Under the pieces are notes generated by a model. The model saw only the letters and a program-made list of their open reading frames with translations, did no database searches and was not told where the DNA came from. From a virus: a DNA stretch of 64,000 nt. Position 1 is the first letter of the stretch. Each line of letters opens with the position of its first letter. Both the position numbers and the translations under genes were made by a program. The stretch covers positions 39,524-103,523 of IMG/VR virus record IMGVR_UViG_3300025133_000044; one strand, written 5' to 3'. Positions 40,723-50,930 of this stretch are shown one piece after another.

Positions 40723-43700
40723 TCAGTAACTGCCGCCAGACATGTCTCCGCCTCCAGCGTCAGAGCCTCCTGGGCCGGGGGTAACATCTTGAGAAACAAT
40801 AGAATCTGATGTATAGGATTCAGGAAGGACCCCCTTCGCTAAAGTTGTCCCTACTCCCTTTAGCTTTATATTAGCCTGCTGGATTAAGAAGCTGCTATTA
40901 GAAGAATCCGTGGTCGGTGCAGCCACAACGGATGACAACGTAATTATTTTTTCTGCTAAGGATTGTGGTGGAGCGGATAATGCAGCGCCATGGTGTATCA
41001 TAAAATATTCATCAGCTATTGGCATATCTAATCCACCAAGCAATTTAATATCGTAATATTTTATTCTACAAAATAATACATCAGATTCACCAAGCGATGT
41101 TATATGCGCCGGGTTGCACACTTGCCACAGATCTTTTAAAGGATGTCCAGCAGTGCCAGTGAAAACTTCAATACGAGCCGTCATATTAAAATTAAAAAAT
41201 TTAAAAGCATTAAATTTTTGATCTTTTGGATTTGAAAATAAAGTTTTTATGGCGCCAGAGGGTGATTTGTTCGCGTAAATGGTATCCCATTGATGAAGAC
41301 CCCATGTTTTAAAATTATTTGGCAGATCTATATTATAAGGTCCATAGCTGTAGACACCCGCCGGAACTTTTACGTATTTTTGATTTTTATTTGCAAGAAG
41401 TTCTTTAAGGTAGGTGAAAGTTAGGCCTAAAGCTTCTGAAAAGTTTTTCTTTTCCAAGGGGAATTCTAAACTATCATCTGTATCTTCTGATATTGGTTTT
41501 CGTGGATCAAAAAAACTATCGTGTTTTTTGATATCATGCAAAGTTATACTCATTTCTTCCAAAAGTTTTCTGCTGACACTCTCTCTTCTCAAAGACTTTT
41601 TTTCCTGTAAAGAAGGCTTGTCGGACAAAAGAATTGGTGGTGTTGCTAAATCAATATTTCTATTATTCTTTCTATCTGATTTATAATTTATTAAACTAAT
41701 CAACATACTATCATAATTTTGATAATTTGAATATCCAGGCGAAAGTAAAGCATCGCCAGAATAATATTTAGGTGTGCTAAATGTAGTATAAGCAGAATTG
41801 GTAAAAGATTCTTGTGTAAAATTAAATGTTTTATTCGTTTTTGCAGAATCAGATATTTTGATTGCGGATGGGGTCAAATACCCAAAAGCTTGATTTATTA
41901 AATTGCCATCTCCTGGTACAGGCGTGTTGAGATCTTCAAGGGACTTTCTCCCGAGGGAGAAAAATTTTGCAGTTTCAAGAAGAATTCTTCTTTGATAGTA
42001 CTCCGGAGTTATCCCCCTTAACCCAGAGCCAACAGAAGTAAAACCTGCTCCTACTGAAAGGTAATCTGCGTAGACACCTTCATGTATCGTTGCATCAAAA
42101 ATCTCTGTAACATTATCATATGAATGTTCTTCATATATTATATTTTTGCTTGTAGTAGCTTTATGCCCATAAGCTTCAATAGGCAGATATGATTGGTCGG
42201 ATCCTGAGCTTGTATTATTTAAATTATTACTATTTTTTTCTGTTTTTGTTGCACCAATTATGCTTTCAATTTTTGTTACCATTGTATCTAACATTTTTAT
42301 ACAAAAATCAATACCAGCTGGTGAACCGCTTGTAGGATTTAACATACTGACCATGTTGTTATACCAATCATTTAAATTTACGCCCCAGTTCATGGCTTCG
42401 TGTGGATCAGACGGGCGATCTACAAAGTACATATATGTTTTTAATAGCCATCGAGAGGCGCGGGTCCATATTGGTGTTGTATTTAATTTTGTAGCAAAAT
42501 TATATGTCGCGTCAACAAGAAATTCATCGTTAAAAGACTTATATGCGTCATCATAATAAGGTTTAAAATGAACTTTTGTAGCGCTCTCAGAAGAATAACT
42601 CATTTTATACGAAAAATCTTTATTAGTTTTTCTGCCAGATATCGCAAATTCATAATATTGTTCTATCTCAAGCTTAATTTTTTTCAATTCATTTAAAAGT
42701 TTATTGACAAAAGCAAAAGTTCCATCAATAAAACTTATCTCAACACGATAACGATATAAACCAGCATCATATGAACCGACTTCATAATCAGAAAATACAA
42801 AATATCTATTTACATAAGATTCGGCCCGGGGAGACAAGTTTGTTTCTTTAATAAATGTTTGACCAGCTTTATAACTCGCTCTTGATGTTTTGTAACCATT
42901 TACATCATACATTCTTCCAATTAATCGAGATGGTTCTTCGTATATTTTACCATTCATAAACTTTTTATATGGTTGAGTTAAATTAACCGGGAGGACGCGA
43001 TCGCGATATAATTTCATTTCAAGTATCTTAGACTCTTGTAAAATTTCTCTTAGCACCTCTCCTTCATCGCCTAGGCCAAATTGTTGGTAATCTGAACCCA
43101 AGATGGAGTACAGAGAAGAATTATTTTGTAATAAATTTTTAAAATTAATAAAAAACAAACCATGAGCATTATTTTTTTTATCCCTTGATAAATATAATTT
43201 TGAATATTCGTCATCATTATCAAAAATAAAATCTCTTTTCTTTTCTTTTTGAAAGGGGCTTAAAATACCATTGATAATTCCTTCCGCTTTTTTATAATTT
43301 GGACCAGCACCTACTATAGGATCTTCTTTACCACCCGGCATTATTATAGAAGAATCTCTGAAATCTGAAATTTTGGTATTTGGTACTTCCAAAAGTTGTA
43401 ACTTAGGCTGATCCGCTGCATATCTGTGTTCACTTCCAACCATCCATCCTTTATAGGCTCCAGGGCCTGGATTGTCTAGTCCATGATAGTGAGCAGATCC
43501 TTCCCAAAGAAGCCCTCCAGGGGCTATGAAGGCTTCTCTTGTTTTGGCTAAACTACCGCCTTCAAGTATAACTTCTGTGTTAACTGTTCCTTCTAAATTT
43601 AAACTTTGAATATATGGGTCACTGTCATATGAGCCCGGGCTGGGCGCCGGCTCCCACGTGGATGTATCTGGGAAAAGGGTTTTCAAATTCAAATAGCTGT

Positions 43701-44280
43701 AGAAAACGATCCCTAGATTATGTGTAGTTGTAGAAAAAGGAATCGAAAGTTCATATGGAATAACATAATACCATTTTCCATTTTTATATTCTTCTCTCAT
43801 TTTCCCAAAAGAGGAAACATCACTTTTTTTAAAATCACCTAGCAAAGAAGATGTCGAAATTTGAAGATTTCCTGAAAAAGCAGGAGTTGGAGAGAGGACC
43901 TCGTGATAACCCTTTTCAGGATATTTTCGTTTTATAACGTAAACATTGCCCGAATTCTTGTATTCTGGATCATTGCCAGGTTTTAATTTTTCAAGGTTAG
44001 AACTTTCTGTGATTACGTGATACTGGATATAAAGTGAATCTAAAATATTTTGAGGGCGCGCGTCTTCGCCGGGTTTGATCACGAAACCACCGGTTGACGC
44101 ACTAGTTAACCAACCTGCATTGTTTAATTTTTCCCTTTCCTCATATAGTTCCAGCAAGAGAGTTGCTTTAGACATGTTTTCTGGATCCGTTGAATGGTTT
44201 TCTAGTATTACTTTCTTACAATATATATGAGGTAGTAAATCACCGACGACCGTGTCCATTATGTTGCATTCATTTGCCAT
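40723..44280 (-). CDS. Large virion structural protein
   Basis: An 1185-residue protein with no recognised domain. It is rich in Ser, Thr, Tyr, Asn and Lys and has mostly short strands and loops. The end is Gly/Asp/Ser-rich (SDAGGGDMSGGSY), probably flexible. It starts 2 nt after the upstream gene's stop, so the set from 1876 to 957 residues is probably co-translated. Size and place fit a baseplate peripheral or fibre-holding protein. Confidence 0.75.
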   Translation of the reverse strand: MANECNIMDTVVGDLLPHIYCKKVILENHSTDPENMSKATLLLELYEEREKLNNAGWLTSASTGGFVIKPGEDARPQNILDSLYIQYHVITESSNLEKLKPGNDPEYKNSGNVYVIKRKYPEKGYHEVLSPTPAFSGNLQISTSSLLGDFKKSDVSSFGKMREEYKNGKWYYVIPYELSIPFSTTTHNLGIVFYSYLNLKTLFPDTSTWEPAPSPGSYDSDPYIQSLNLEGTVNTEVILEGGSLAKTREAFIAPGGLLWEGSAHYHGLDNPGPGAYKGWMVGSEHRYAADQPKLQLLEVPNTKISDFRDSSIIMPGGKEDPIVGAGPNYKKAEGIINGILSPFQKEKKRDFIFDNDDEYSKLYLSRDKKNNAHGLFFINFKNLLQNNSSLYSILGSDYQQFGLGDEGEVLREILQESKILEMKLYRDRVLPVNLTQPYKKFMNGKIYEEPSRLIGRMYDVNGYKTSRASYKAGQTFIKETNLSPRAESYVNRYFVFSDYEVGSYDAGLYRYRVEISFIDGTFAFVNKLLNELKKIKLEIEQYYEFAISGRKTNKDFSYKMSYSSESATKVHFKPYYDDAYKSFNDEFLVDATYNFATKLNTTPIWTRASRWLLKTYMYFVDRPSDPHEAMNWGVNLNDWYNNMVSMLNPTSGSPAGIDFCIKMLDTMVTKIESIIGATKTEKNSNNLNNTSSGSDQSYLPIEAYGHKATTSKNIIYEEHSYDNVTEIFDATIHEGVYADYLSVGAGFTSVGSGLRGITPEYYQRRILLETAKFFSLGRKSLEDLNTPVPGDGNLINQAFGYLTPSAIKISDSAKTNKTFNFTQESFTNSAYTTFSTPKYYSGDALLSPGYSNYQNYDSMLISLINYKSDRKNNRNIDLATPPILLSDKPSLQEKKSLRRESVSRKLLEEMSITLHDIKKHDSFFDPRKPISEDTDDSLEFPLEKKNFSEALGLTFTYLKELLANKNQKYVKVPAGVYSYGPYNIDLPNNFKTWGLHQWDTIYANKSPSGAIKTLFSNPKDQKFNAFKFFNFNMTARIEVFTGTAGHPLKDLWQVCNPAHITSLGESDVLFCRIKYYDIKLLGGLDMPIADEYFMIHHGAALSAPPQSLAEKIITLSSVVAAPTTDSSNSSFLIQQANIKLKGVGTTLAKGVLPESYTSDSIVSQDVTPGPGGSDAGGGDMSGGSY

Positions 44281-44282
44281 AT

Positions 44283-45263
44283 CTAACAGACCTCACCGGG
44301 GTAATCTGATTCATCTTCATAAATATCAAATACTTTCTTCTCTTCTTCGTTAAGAACATCTTGACAGATCTTTGTTCTTCTGTCTGCAAAAACACCTTTC
44401 TTTGTTTGAACAGGATCATATTTACATAATATTTCATCATCAATTTCATCATCTATTAACAAATCAAAATAATGTTGTATATGTGTAACATCAAAATCGG
44501 GCATAGATTCGTTAATAAAACCAAATTCTGATAATTCATGATGTTGTTTTGCAGTGAAATATAATGGTCTTAAAGTTTCTATAGTAACGCCCTCTGCGAC
44601 TTCTTCAATAATCTCATAAACCTCAATATCAAAATTTTTCTTTTGAAAAGGCGCATTGTCCTCAGCAACCTTTAACAAAATTGTCATGTCCTCTTCACTT
44701 GTTAAGACAGCGAAATCTGATAAGAAGTCTTCCCCTGAATCGCCTACTGCTTCATCGATATCTGTTATCTCAACCACTACCTCAGTTTCAAGCTGCGAAA
44801 TTTTTAAAGTATTTTTTCCTCCTGATTTTCCTACTAAATCTATATAACTTGTCGATCCGCTCATTTGACCTTGTAAAAATTGTAAACCCCATGCAGGTGC
44901 ATAATCAGAGTTTATATCACTGGTTCCAATTGGAGTAGAAAACATATAATTTCTTATTGCAGTTGGTTGTAAGGCTTGAGAACCCGGCTTTTCTTTTCCT
45001 AAGAGAATTTTTTCATAAGCATTCTCAAATTGTTTGTCCAATGAAGAAAATGAAATTTGAGGCTGTAGTGTTGGAGTTTCTTTTATTCGAGGTTCTGAAC
45101 TATTTTGTAGTTCAGTTAGTCCCGCATCTTCTACATTATAAAGTATGTCATCATCATGGAAAGAATAAAAAACGGGCTTAAATTTACCAAGAGATAGAAG
45201 ATATCGACCAAATTGAGTTAATTGTAAATCTATAACATCTTGTTTTTTATCAAAAAATTCCAC
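44283..45263 (-). CDS. Virion structural protein, baseplate type
   Basis: A 326-residue acidic protein. The N-terminal section DKKQDVIDLQLTQFGRYLLSLGKF followed by KPVFYSFHDDDILYNVEDAG is one I recall from marine T4-like structural proteins. Asp/Glu-rich stretches (about 170-300) may bind metal or basic partners. The start is adjacent to the end of the 1876-residue gene (1-nt overlap). Function unknown. Confidence 0.72.
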   Translation of the reverse strand: MEFFDKKQDVIDLQLTQFGRYLLSLGKFKPVFYSFHDDDILYNVEDAGLTELQNSSEPRIKETPTLQPQISFSSLDKQFENAYEKILLGKEKPGSQALQPTAIRNYMFSTPIGTSDINSDYAPAWGLQFLQGQMSGSTSYIDLVGKSGGKNTLKISQLETEVVVEITDIDEAVGDSGEDFLSDFAVLTSEEDMTILLKVAEDNAPFQKKNFDIEVYEIIEEVAEGVTIETLRPLYFTAKQHHELSEFGFINESMPDFDVTHIQHYFDLLIDDEIDDEILCKYDPVQTKKGVFADRRTKICQDVLNEEEKKVFDIYEDESDYPGEVC

Positions 45264-48200
45264 TATTTAACAACCTTTATTTTTATATCCATTTTAGCTG
45301 CCTCTATTAAAGAAAAATTATCATATGGCCAATTTATTCCATAAACTTCATTAGCAAATATATCCGAAGATGGGCTTAAATTATCTATCCGGAATCCCGC
45401 TGCTCGCGCTGAGGGGTTCTGTGCTCTATTTTCTGCCATAGTAACTACACTTCTATCTTTGTATCTCTTATAATTAGAAACGGCGCGCTGTTTAATTTTA
45501 AAAACCATAAATTTCATTTTTTCATAATATTCTTTTGTAGTTGTAAACCCTGTTGGACTTGTTGCAGAAACCGGTCCTTTTGCAGGAATTGAAAGGTCCT
45601 TTTCGATTATACTTCTTAGCTCGCTGACCAAAGGCAATGGTGAAAGAAAATTTGCCAAATTAAAAGTTGCTAGTGTTTGTATCGGAGGTGTAGCGCCGAT
45701 GATGGAGGTTATTGGTCTCGCATAACTAGGTATTAAATTAGGATCATCTACAGCATAATCGGGCCCTGGGTGAACTGTTAAATTACGAAATATTTTTTCG
45801 GCGCGGAGACTAATATCCGGCATTATGCCTTGATATATATTAATTAAATCTTGTTTGTTCAGTTGATGTGAAAAAGGCACAACAATCATTTGAAAAGGTT
45901 TGATATCTTTATTATGAATAAAATCAAATTCTGGAGGGAGTTGAAATCCTCGGGATCCCGGAATATCAGTATGCCCTATCAGCGATGTAATCATCTTTCC
46001 GACATCACAGTTCATAGCGTTCTGGAGCGTGGATTGATTGTCTTCTTTATGTGTAAGCCAATGTTTTGTCAATTGTTCATAATTTAATGAATCTCTTTTA
46101 TAATATTTTTCAGTCAATATAGCACTCAAAATATTTTCAAAAGTCAAGCTATGAATTCCCAAGAAATGCTTACCTGGTATTATTTGTCTCGTAGTGAAGA
46201 CATCCTCAAGCATTCTCATATCGCCGTCCAGTGGAGCTGGATCTGCCGACGTGGTATAGATGAAATTTAGACTGACTGGTTCTTCAAAATAAGGAATAAT
46301 AGCTATAGCCTCATGTATATCTTTTTGATTGGCCATTTTACCTATTTCAAACTTCTTAGGTACATTTTCTATACCTAATCTATAAGATAAAGAACCTGTC
46401 ATACTACCAGATGTTGTCATCTGTGATTTTTTTAAGAAAATTGAACCTGGTTCTGAAAAATCACCTGGAATAAGATCAGTTGGCGAGGATACAGGTTCTT
46501 CTTCTAAGTTTGGGAAACTGTCTGCAATTGAAAAATAGATACCTTTTTCAGCCTTGTACCCTGGCCGTTCAGCCCAGGTAGCTAATTTTATAATTGGATC
46601 GTAAGGATCTGTTCCATATCCTCCCCACATTGATCTGCCTGTTTTTTCACTATGATATGGATTAGATACTAGGTTTAATCCGAGTTTGCGCACATTTTCA
46701 TCTGTATACCCAATAGTTTCATAGTGTGCAGTATAGGAAGATGAAAAATCAAGTACCGGACAGACCCACTTTGGCATTGCATACCATATTTTTATGGGAT
46801 CCTGCTGGCTGCCTGCGCCGAAGCCCCCCAAGAAGCCGGCGAGGACGTCTTCCTGTGGCGCAGGGGGCTGACTAACATTTATTAATTCATTAAAAATATC
46901 GATGCTAGCATCAATTTTCATTCTTGTGAAAGAGGCAAGAGCGGTAGAAGCGATTGAAGGAAGTTTTGGTGTAAGGCCGCCGGTTATGTCATATTGTGCA
47001 CGATAAAAAGAACTCGTTACAATTTCTTCAAAAGCTTCAGCAATCGGAAGAGCGCTGCGGCCTCCGTTGACACTAAGTATAATACGACTGCTCCCATAAA
47101 AGTAAGGGGGTGTCCAAGCTTGGTAAGCTGGATCGCTTAGATTGGCAGCATATGCTGAATGGAAATCTGTTGGCATATGATAGCCCAGACCGTCTTTTCT
47201 TCCAACGAGTGCGCCGGCCAGCGCAGACAGGTTGGAGGGAAGTTCTGGGATGACTTCAATTGGTGGTCCATATAAATATCCACGTAAACTAGACGAAAGG
47301 GGGCCCTCGCCAAACGGTATGCTGCCAGAATAAATAAAGTTGCTCTTTCTTGGGCCCTCGCACATTACCTGGTCAACGCCCATTTCCAATCTCAAATCCA
47401 TCTGAAATTTCTTGCCCTTGGGTGCCACATTCAGAAAACGCTGTGGCTTGGACATAATAATAGGAAATTTTATGTTTAATGCCTCATCTTGTGGCGCTAA
47501 GAAAAATTCCATAGTTTCTGAAAGATAGTTATTAATAGCGCTTTCATATAATCTTAAAATTGAATTATCAATCGTTGTGGGATCATTTTTAAGTCGAACA
47601 TTTGGTTGATAATCGAGGGAAGCTGAGCCGTGCGCAGAAGCAGAGATATTGTAGTTGGCGGCGGTACCGAGCCAATCCGAAGAGCCGCCGGCTGCCATGA
47701 CACTTCCAGAACCCCACAAAAAATCAGAAACTAAATAATTTGCATATGGATTTCTCTCGTTATCAGTAAAATGAAGTTTAGCTAATTTGCTCAAATCGTA
47801 AAGTGCCTCAAATGGCATTCTATAATCTGGTCTGTTTTTAAGATAGGCTGGCATGGCATTTGCAACACCCATCATGTGATATCCACCATGACCAAAAGAG
47901 CCAGTTGAAAGAGTCAAATCAATACCGGCGCCGAATTCGCCGTAGACGTCGGGTGTGCCGAACTCGACGAAGTGGGTGAGCATGTTCTCGTTAAGAGCTA
48001 TAGCGTGAGAGGCACTCATACAACTGTTATAATACTCCGGCGGTGATTTCAGGTATACAGGATAATCGACAGCAATACCGGATTTAATTGAATTATATAA
48101 CAAGCCAGGAGCAAAGAAAGGTTCTAACAAAGCCTGCATCATTGCTTGCCCTTTAGAACCTGATTCTTGTGCTGTAGGTTCGCCGTTATCATTAATTGTT

Positions 48201-50893
48201 GAATGTACACTATAGGCGGGGGTGGCGGGGATTGTATAATGAGCTACATTAGTAACGGTATTCTTAAATGAATATCCTTCCTCTATATGGTCTTCAAAAG
48301 CTTTTTTAAAATAAGAACCGATCTGAACAGTTCTTGCCATTGGGTAAAAACCTTCGTATGGCAACAATTTTTTGATGCCATCACACTCAAAAGAGATTTC
48401 TTTAGGTACCGTATTTTGTCTAAATCCCTTTTCATGCATTAAATAAGTAAAGTTTCTGAGATCATCTGTATGCACAAATTTCTGATTAAAAATTACACTT
48501 CCACTAACATTTCTATAATGTTTAGAAGTATTCGTATTATCGCTAAGTCTTTCTACACCATAAATATCATCGTATTCATAACGATTTGTTGTATGGTCGG
48601 CCTGTTCTAAATCGTCTACGGGTGAACTAGAAGTTATCTCGGCGCCGTGTAGTGTTAAAAAGCTTAACTTATGCGAAATATATCCGGCCTTTGGATCGGA
48701 TGTGCTGGTTGGAACACCAAAATTTCTTTTAATTTTTATAGCTTTCGCGCCTAAAGATTGAACATAAGATTCGTGCTCAACAAATATTCTAGTATCTTTT
48801 GCTTCTTCATAAGTTTTTATAAAGTTGTCGTAATGATCATAATGCTCAGATATCCTGAATTCGGGTAAAATCGTGTAATCGCGGGCAATATATTTAATAT
48901 CATTACCAATGAAATCATTGTAAGTATCGTACATTGGATTTCGACCAATAACCAAATTAGTTACCCACCATGGCGATTGATATGGATATGTATGACGTAA
49001 ATATTGCATTGAAGCTGTTGCAGCAGTATAACCTATTGGGCCATCGCCGGTAAAGCTATCATAAGCGGCCGGCGTTGCCGCCTCGAATAGATGGCGAGAC
49101 GGCACGTGTCTATAAAAGAATATTGTTGGTTTGGTGCTGTATGCTAATTCTCCAGCAGATCTGGTTACCCACGTGGGTGGAATATGGAAGGTCTGGCCGG
49201 ATAAAGCGTACGAGAACCCGTTGATTATGGTCCCTATATCACTGAAACTTGAACTCTTATAAGAAGCGTTTGAAGGAAGGGACGCGCAAACCATTTGTTC
49301 TTGTAAGGCGCCTGTAATACAAGAATTCCTCCATTGTGCATGTGGTGTAAGACCAATTTGTGTGCCGTCGTTGCCCGGGGTAAAGTAATCATATTTAGTA
49401 ATCGCCGCGGCGGGGTCGACGGGCGGGTCCGAGCTGCCCTTGACGTGTGGAATAATAATTCCCGAGGGAGCCATGCCATATGGGATAGCATCCAATGGCC
49501 ACATACTATTAAGATTAATCTGATATGGTTGATATGAATCTAATTGAATATAGCCTTTAAGTTCTTCGATCGAAGTGCTTCGGGCCGTGGTCGCCTCGTC
49601 GGGGGAAATTTCCGATGGGTCGCCAGGGAATAGATCGTCGTGGATCACGTCGACGACCATCGAAGAAGATTGATTTGTTATAATGCCATTGGGAAGATAC
49701 TTTAAATACGATCCAAACCAGGTGTCGAGTGGACCGGTGCCCATTTGGCCGATGATGGCGTCGAAATCATATGCATGTTGTACCCAATGGCCGTAGATGC
49801 CCGTAAGAGTGTCCAGTTGAGGAGTGTAGATCATACTTTGTGTAATATCTTGTGTGTTTAAAGCTTGTTCTATCGTTCGAAATCGTGAGGAAGAAGCGGT
49901 TGAATATTGGATATCTCGCCAGTAACTTCTTGTTGAACCATGATTCCGGTCATATCCGTCAGTGCCATAACCAGCAACTTCTTCATAATTTGGTTTTTCT
50001 AATTTAAATTTACGATAAGCATTAATACCACGTGGATAAATCGTTTCATGGAATACATAATCAACGGCACTAGGCTTATAATCCCCGGGATTTCTAGCAG
50101 CATAGAATAGAGAATATACTTCTTGTTTATTTCTAGTATGGCGAGATCTCGCTCTGGGATCTGCATTGGAAAGTTTTAAAGTATCATTTAACTTATCATT
50201 AGAAAAATAAGTCATTTGATTAAACATACTTTGTCTTGCACGAACATATATACGTTGTCCACCAATAATATCAGTTGGAACATCATAGATAAAAGGCTTG
50301 TATTTTGATATAACTGATGGCTCATAAAATTGTTTTAAATTTTGGATGGACACACTGCCAGACCAGGCTGTGGTGTGATAACCTGGTGGTCCTTCGGGAC
50401 CATAATTGTCCATATTGATCGATTTAACAATGTGTTTGGGATTCCTCGTGTCAATCGACATCGTATTGTGCAATCTTTGATCTTTTGCAACAGGGTGTTG
50501 CCAGCCTCGATATTGTTTCCATGTTGGCCAACTATAGGGGCCGTTACGATGATGTATAAGACCATTTAGAATATACGCGTAATCAGCATTATCAATTATC
50601 GCAACGGCATCTCGTATTGGCGATTCCTGGAGGCCTCCCAAATAGTCATTTTTCCACGAAAATCCGGACACTCCATCCTGGGATGGGTCATTAGTGGTGT
50701 TTGGATATCCTAAATAATTCTCGCTGGATGTGACTGGCTCATAAATATTTGTATTCAAGCCAACAAAATCGTTAAAAACAATATGTTGCTCGCCGGCTCC
50801 GAGAGCCGAATAAAACCTAATGCTAGTTCCAGTGCTATTGTGTGTTCCAACTTCACTTGCGCTCAAAAAATTTAATGATCCAGTCGTTGCCAT
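45263..50893 (-). CDS. Very large virion structural protein
   Basis: A 1876-residue protein without a recognised domain. It is Tyr-, Ser-, Pro- and Asn-rich and has many short beta-like stretches. The N-terminal section starts MATTGSLNFLSASEVGTHNS. The start follows GAAAGAGG. It sits between the 2709-residue LamG protein and the 326-residue protein. Size suggests a peripheral baseplate or fibre component in many copies or a long shaft; no catalytic triad was spotted by eye. Confidence 0.75.
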   Translation of the reverse strand: MATTGSLNFLSASEVGTHNSTGTSIRFYSALGAGEQHIVFNDFVGLNTNIYEPVTSSENYLGYPNTTNDPSQDGVSGFSWKNDYLGGLQESPIRDAVAIIDNADYAYILNGLIHHRNGPYSWPTWKQYRGWQHPVAKDQRLHNTMSIDTRNPKHIVKSINMDNYGPEGPPGYHTTAWSGSVSIQNLKQFYEPSVISKYKPFIYDVPTDIIGGQRIYVRARQSMFNQMTYFSNDKLNDTLKLSNADPRARSRHTRNKQEVYSLFYAARNPGDYKPSAVDYVFHETIYPRGINAYRKFKLEKPNYEEVAGYGTDGYDRNHGSTRSYWRDIQYSTASSSRFRTIEQALNTQDITQSMIYTPQLDTLTGIYGHWVQHAYDFDAIIGQMGTGPLDTWFGSYLKYLPNGIITNQSSSMVVDVIHDDLFPGDPSEISPDEATTARSTSIEELKGYIQLDSYQPYQINLNSMWPLDAIPYGMAPSGIIIPHVKGSSDPPVDPAAAITKYDYFTPGNDGTQIGLTPHAQWRNSCITGALQEQMVCASLPSNASYKSSSFSDIGTIINGFSYALSGQTFHIPPTWVTRSAGELAYSTKPTIFFYRHVPSRHLFEAATPAAYDSFTGDGPIGYTAATASMQYLRHTYPYQSPWWVTNLVIGRNPMYDTYNDFIGNDIKYIARDYTILPEFRISEHYDHYDNFIKTYEEAKDTRIFVEHESYVQSLGAKAIKIKRNFGVPTSTSDPKAGYISHKLSFLTLHGAEITSSSPVDDLEQADHTTNRYEYDDIYGVERLSDNTNTSKHYRNVSGSVIFNQKFVHTDDLRNFTYLMHEKGFRQNTVPKEISFECDGIKKLLPYEGFYPMARTVQIGSYFKKAFEDHIEEGYSFKNTVTNVAHYTIPATPAYSVHSTINDNGEPTAQESGSKGQAMMQALLEPFFAPGLLYNSIKSGIAVDYPVYLKSPPEYYNSCMSASHAIALNENMLTHFVEFGTPDVYGEFGAGIDLTLSTGSFGHGGYHMMGVANAMPAYLKNRPDYRMPFEALYDLSKLAKLHFTDNERNPYANYLVSDFLWGSGSVMAAGGSSDWLGTAANYNISASAHGSASLDYQPNVRLKNDPTTIDNSILRLYESAINNYLSETMEFFLAPQDEALNIKFPIIMSKPQRFLNVAPKGKKFQMDLRLEMGVDQVMCEGPRKSNFIYSGSIPFGEGPLSSSLRGYLYGPPIEVIPELPSNLSALAGALVGRKDGLGYHMPTDFHSAYAANLSDPAYQAWTPPYFYGSSRIILSVNGGRSALPIAEAFEEIVTSSFYRAQYDITGGLTPKLPSIASTALASFTRMKIDASIDIFNELINVSQPPAPQEDVLAGFLGGFGAGSQQDPIKIWYAMPKWVCPVLDFSSSYTAHYETIGYTDENVRKLGLNLVSNPYHSEKTGRSMWGGYGTDPYDPIIKLATWAERPGYKAEKGIYFSIADSFPNLEEEPVSSPTDLIPGDFSEPGSIFLKKSQMTTSGSMTGSLSYRLGIENVPKKFEIGKMANQKDIHEAIAIIPYFEEPVSLNFIYTTSADPAPLDGDMRMLEDVFTTRQIIPGKHFLGIHSLTFENILSAILTEKYYKRDSLNYEQLTKHWLTHKEDNQSTLQNAMNCDVGKMITSLIGHTDIPGSRGFQLPPEFDFIHNKDIKPFQMIVVPFSHQLNKQDLINIYQGIMPDISLRAEKIFRNLTVHPGPDYAVDDPNLIPSYARPITSIIGATPPIQTLATFNLANFLSPLPLVSELRSIIEKDLSIPAKGPVSATSPTGFTTTKEYYEKMKFMVFKIKQRAVSNYKRYKDRSVVTMAENRAQNPSARAAGFRIDNLSPSSDIFANEVYGINWPYDNFSLIEAAKMDIKIKVVK

Positions 50894-50930
50894 TTTTTAC
50901 CTCTTTCCTGTCATATAATTAGATTATACC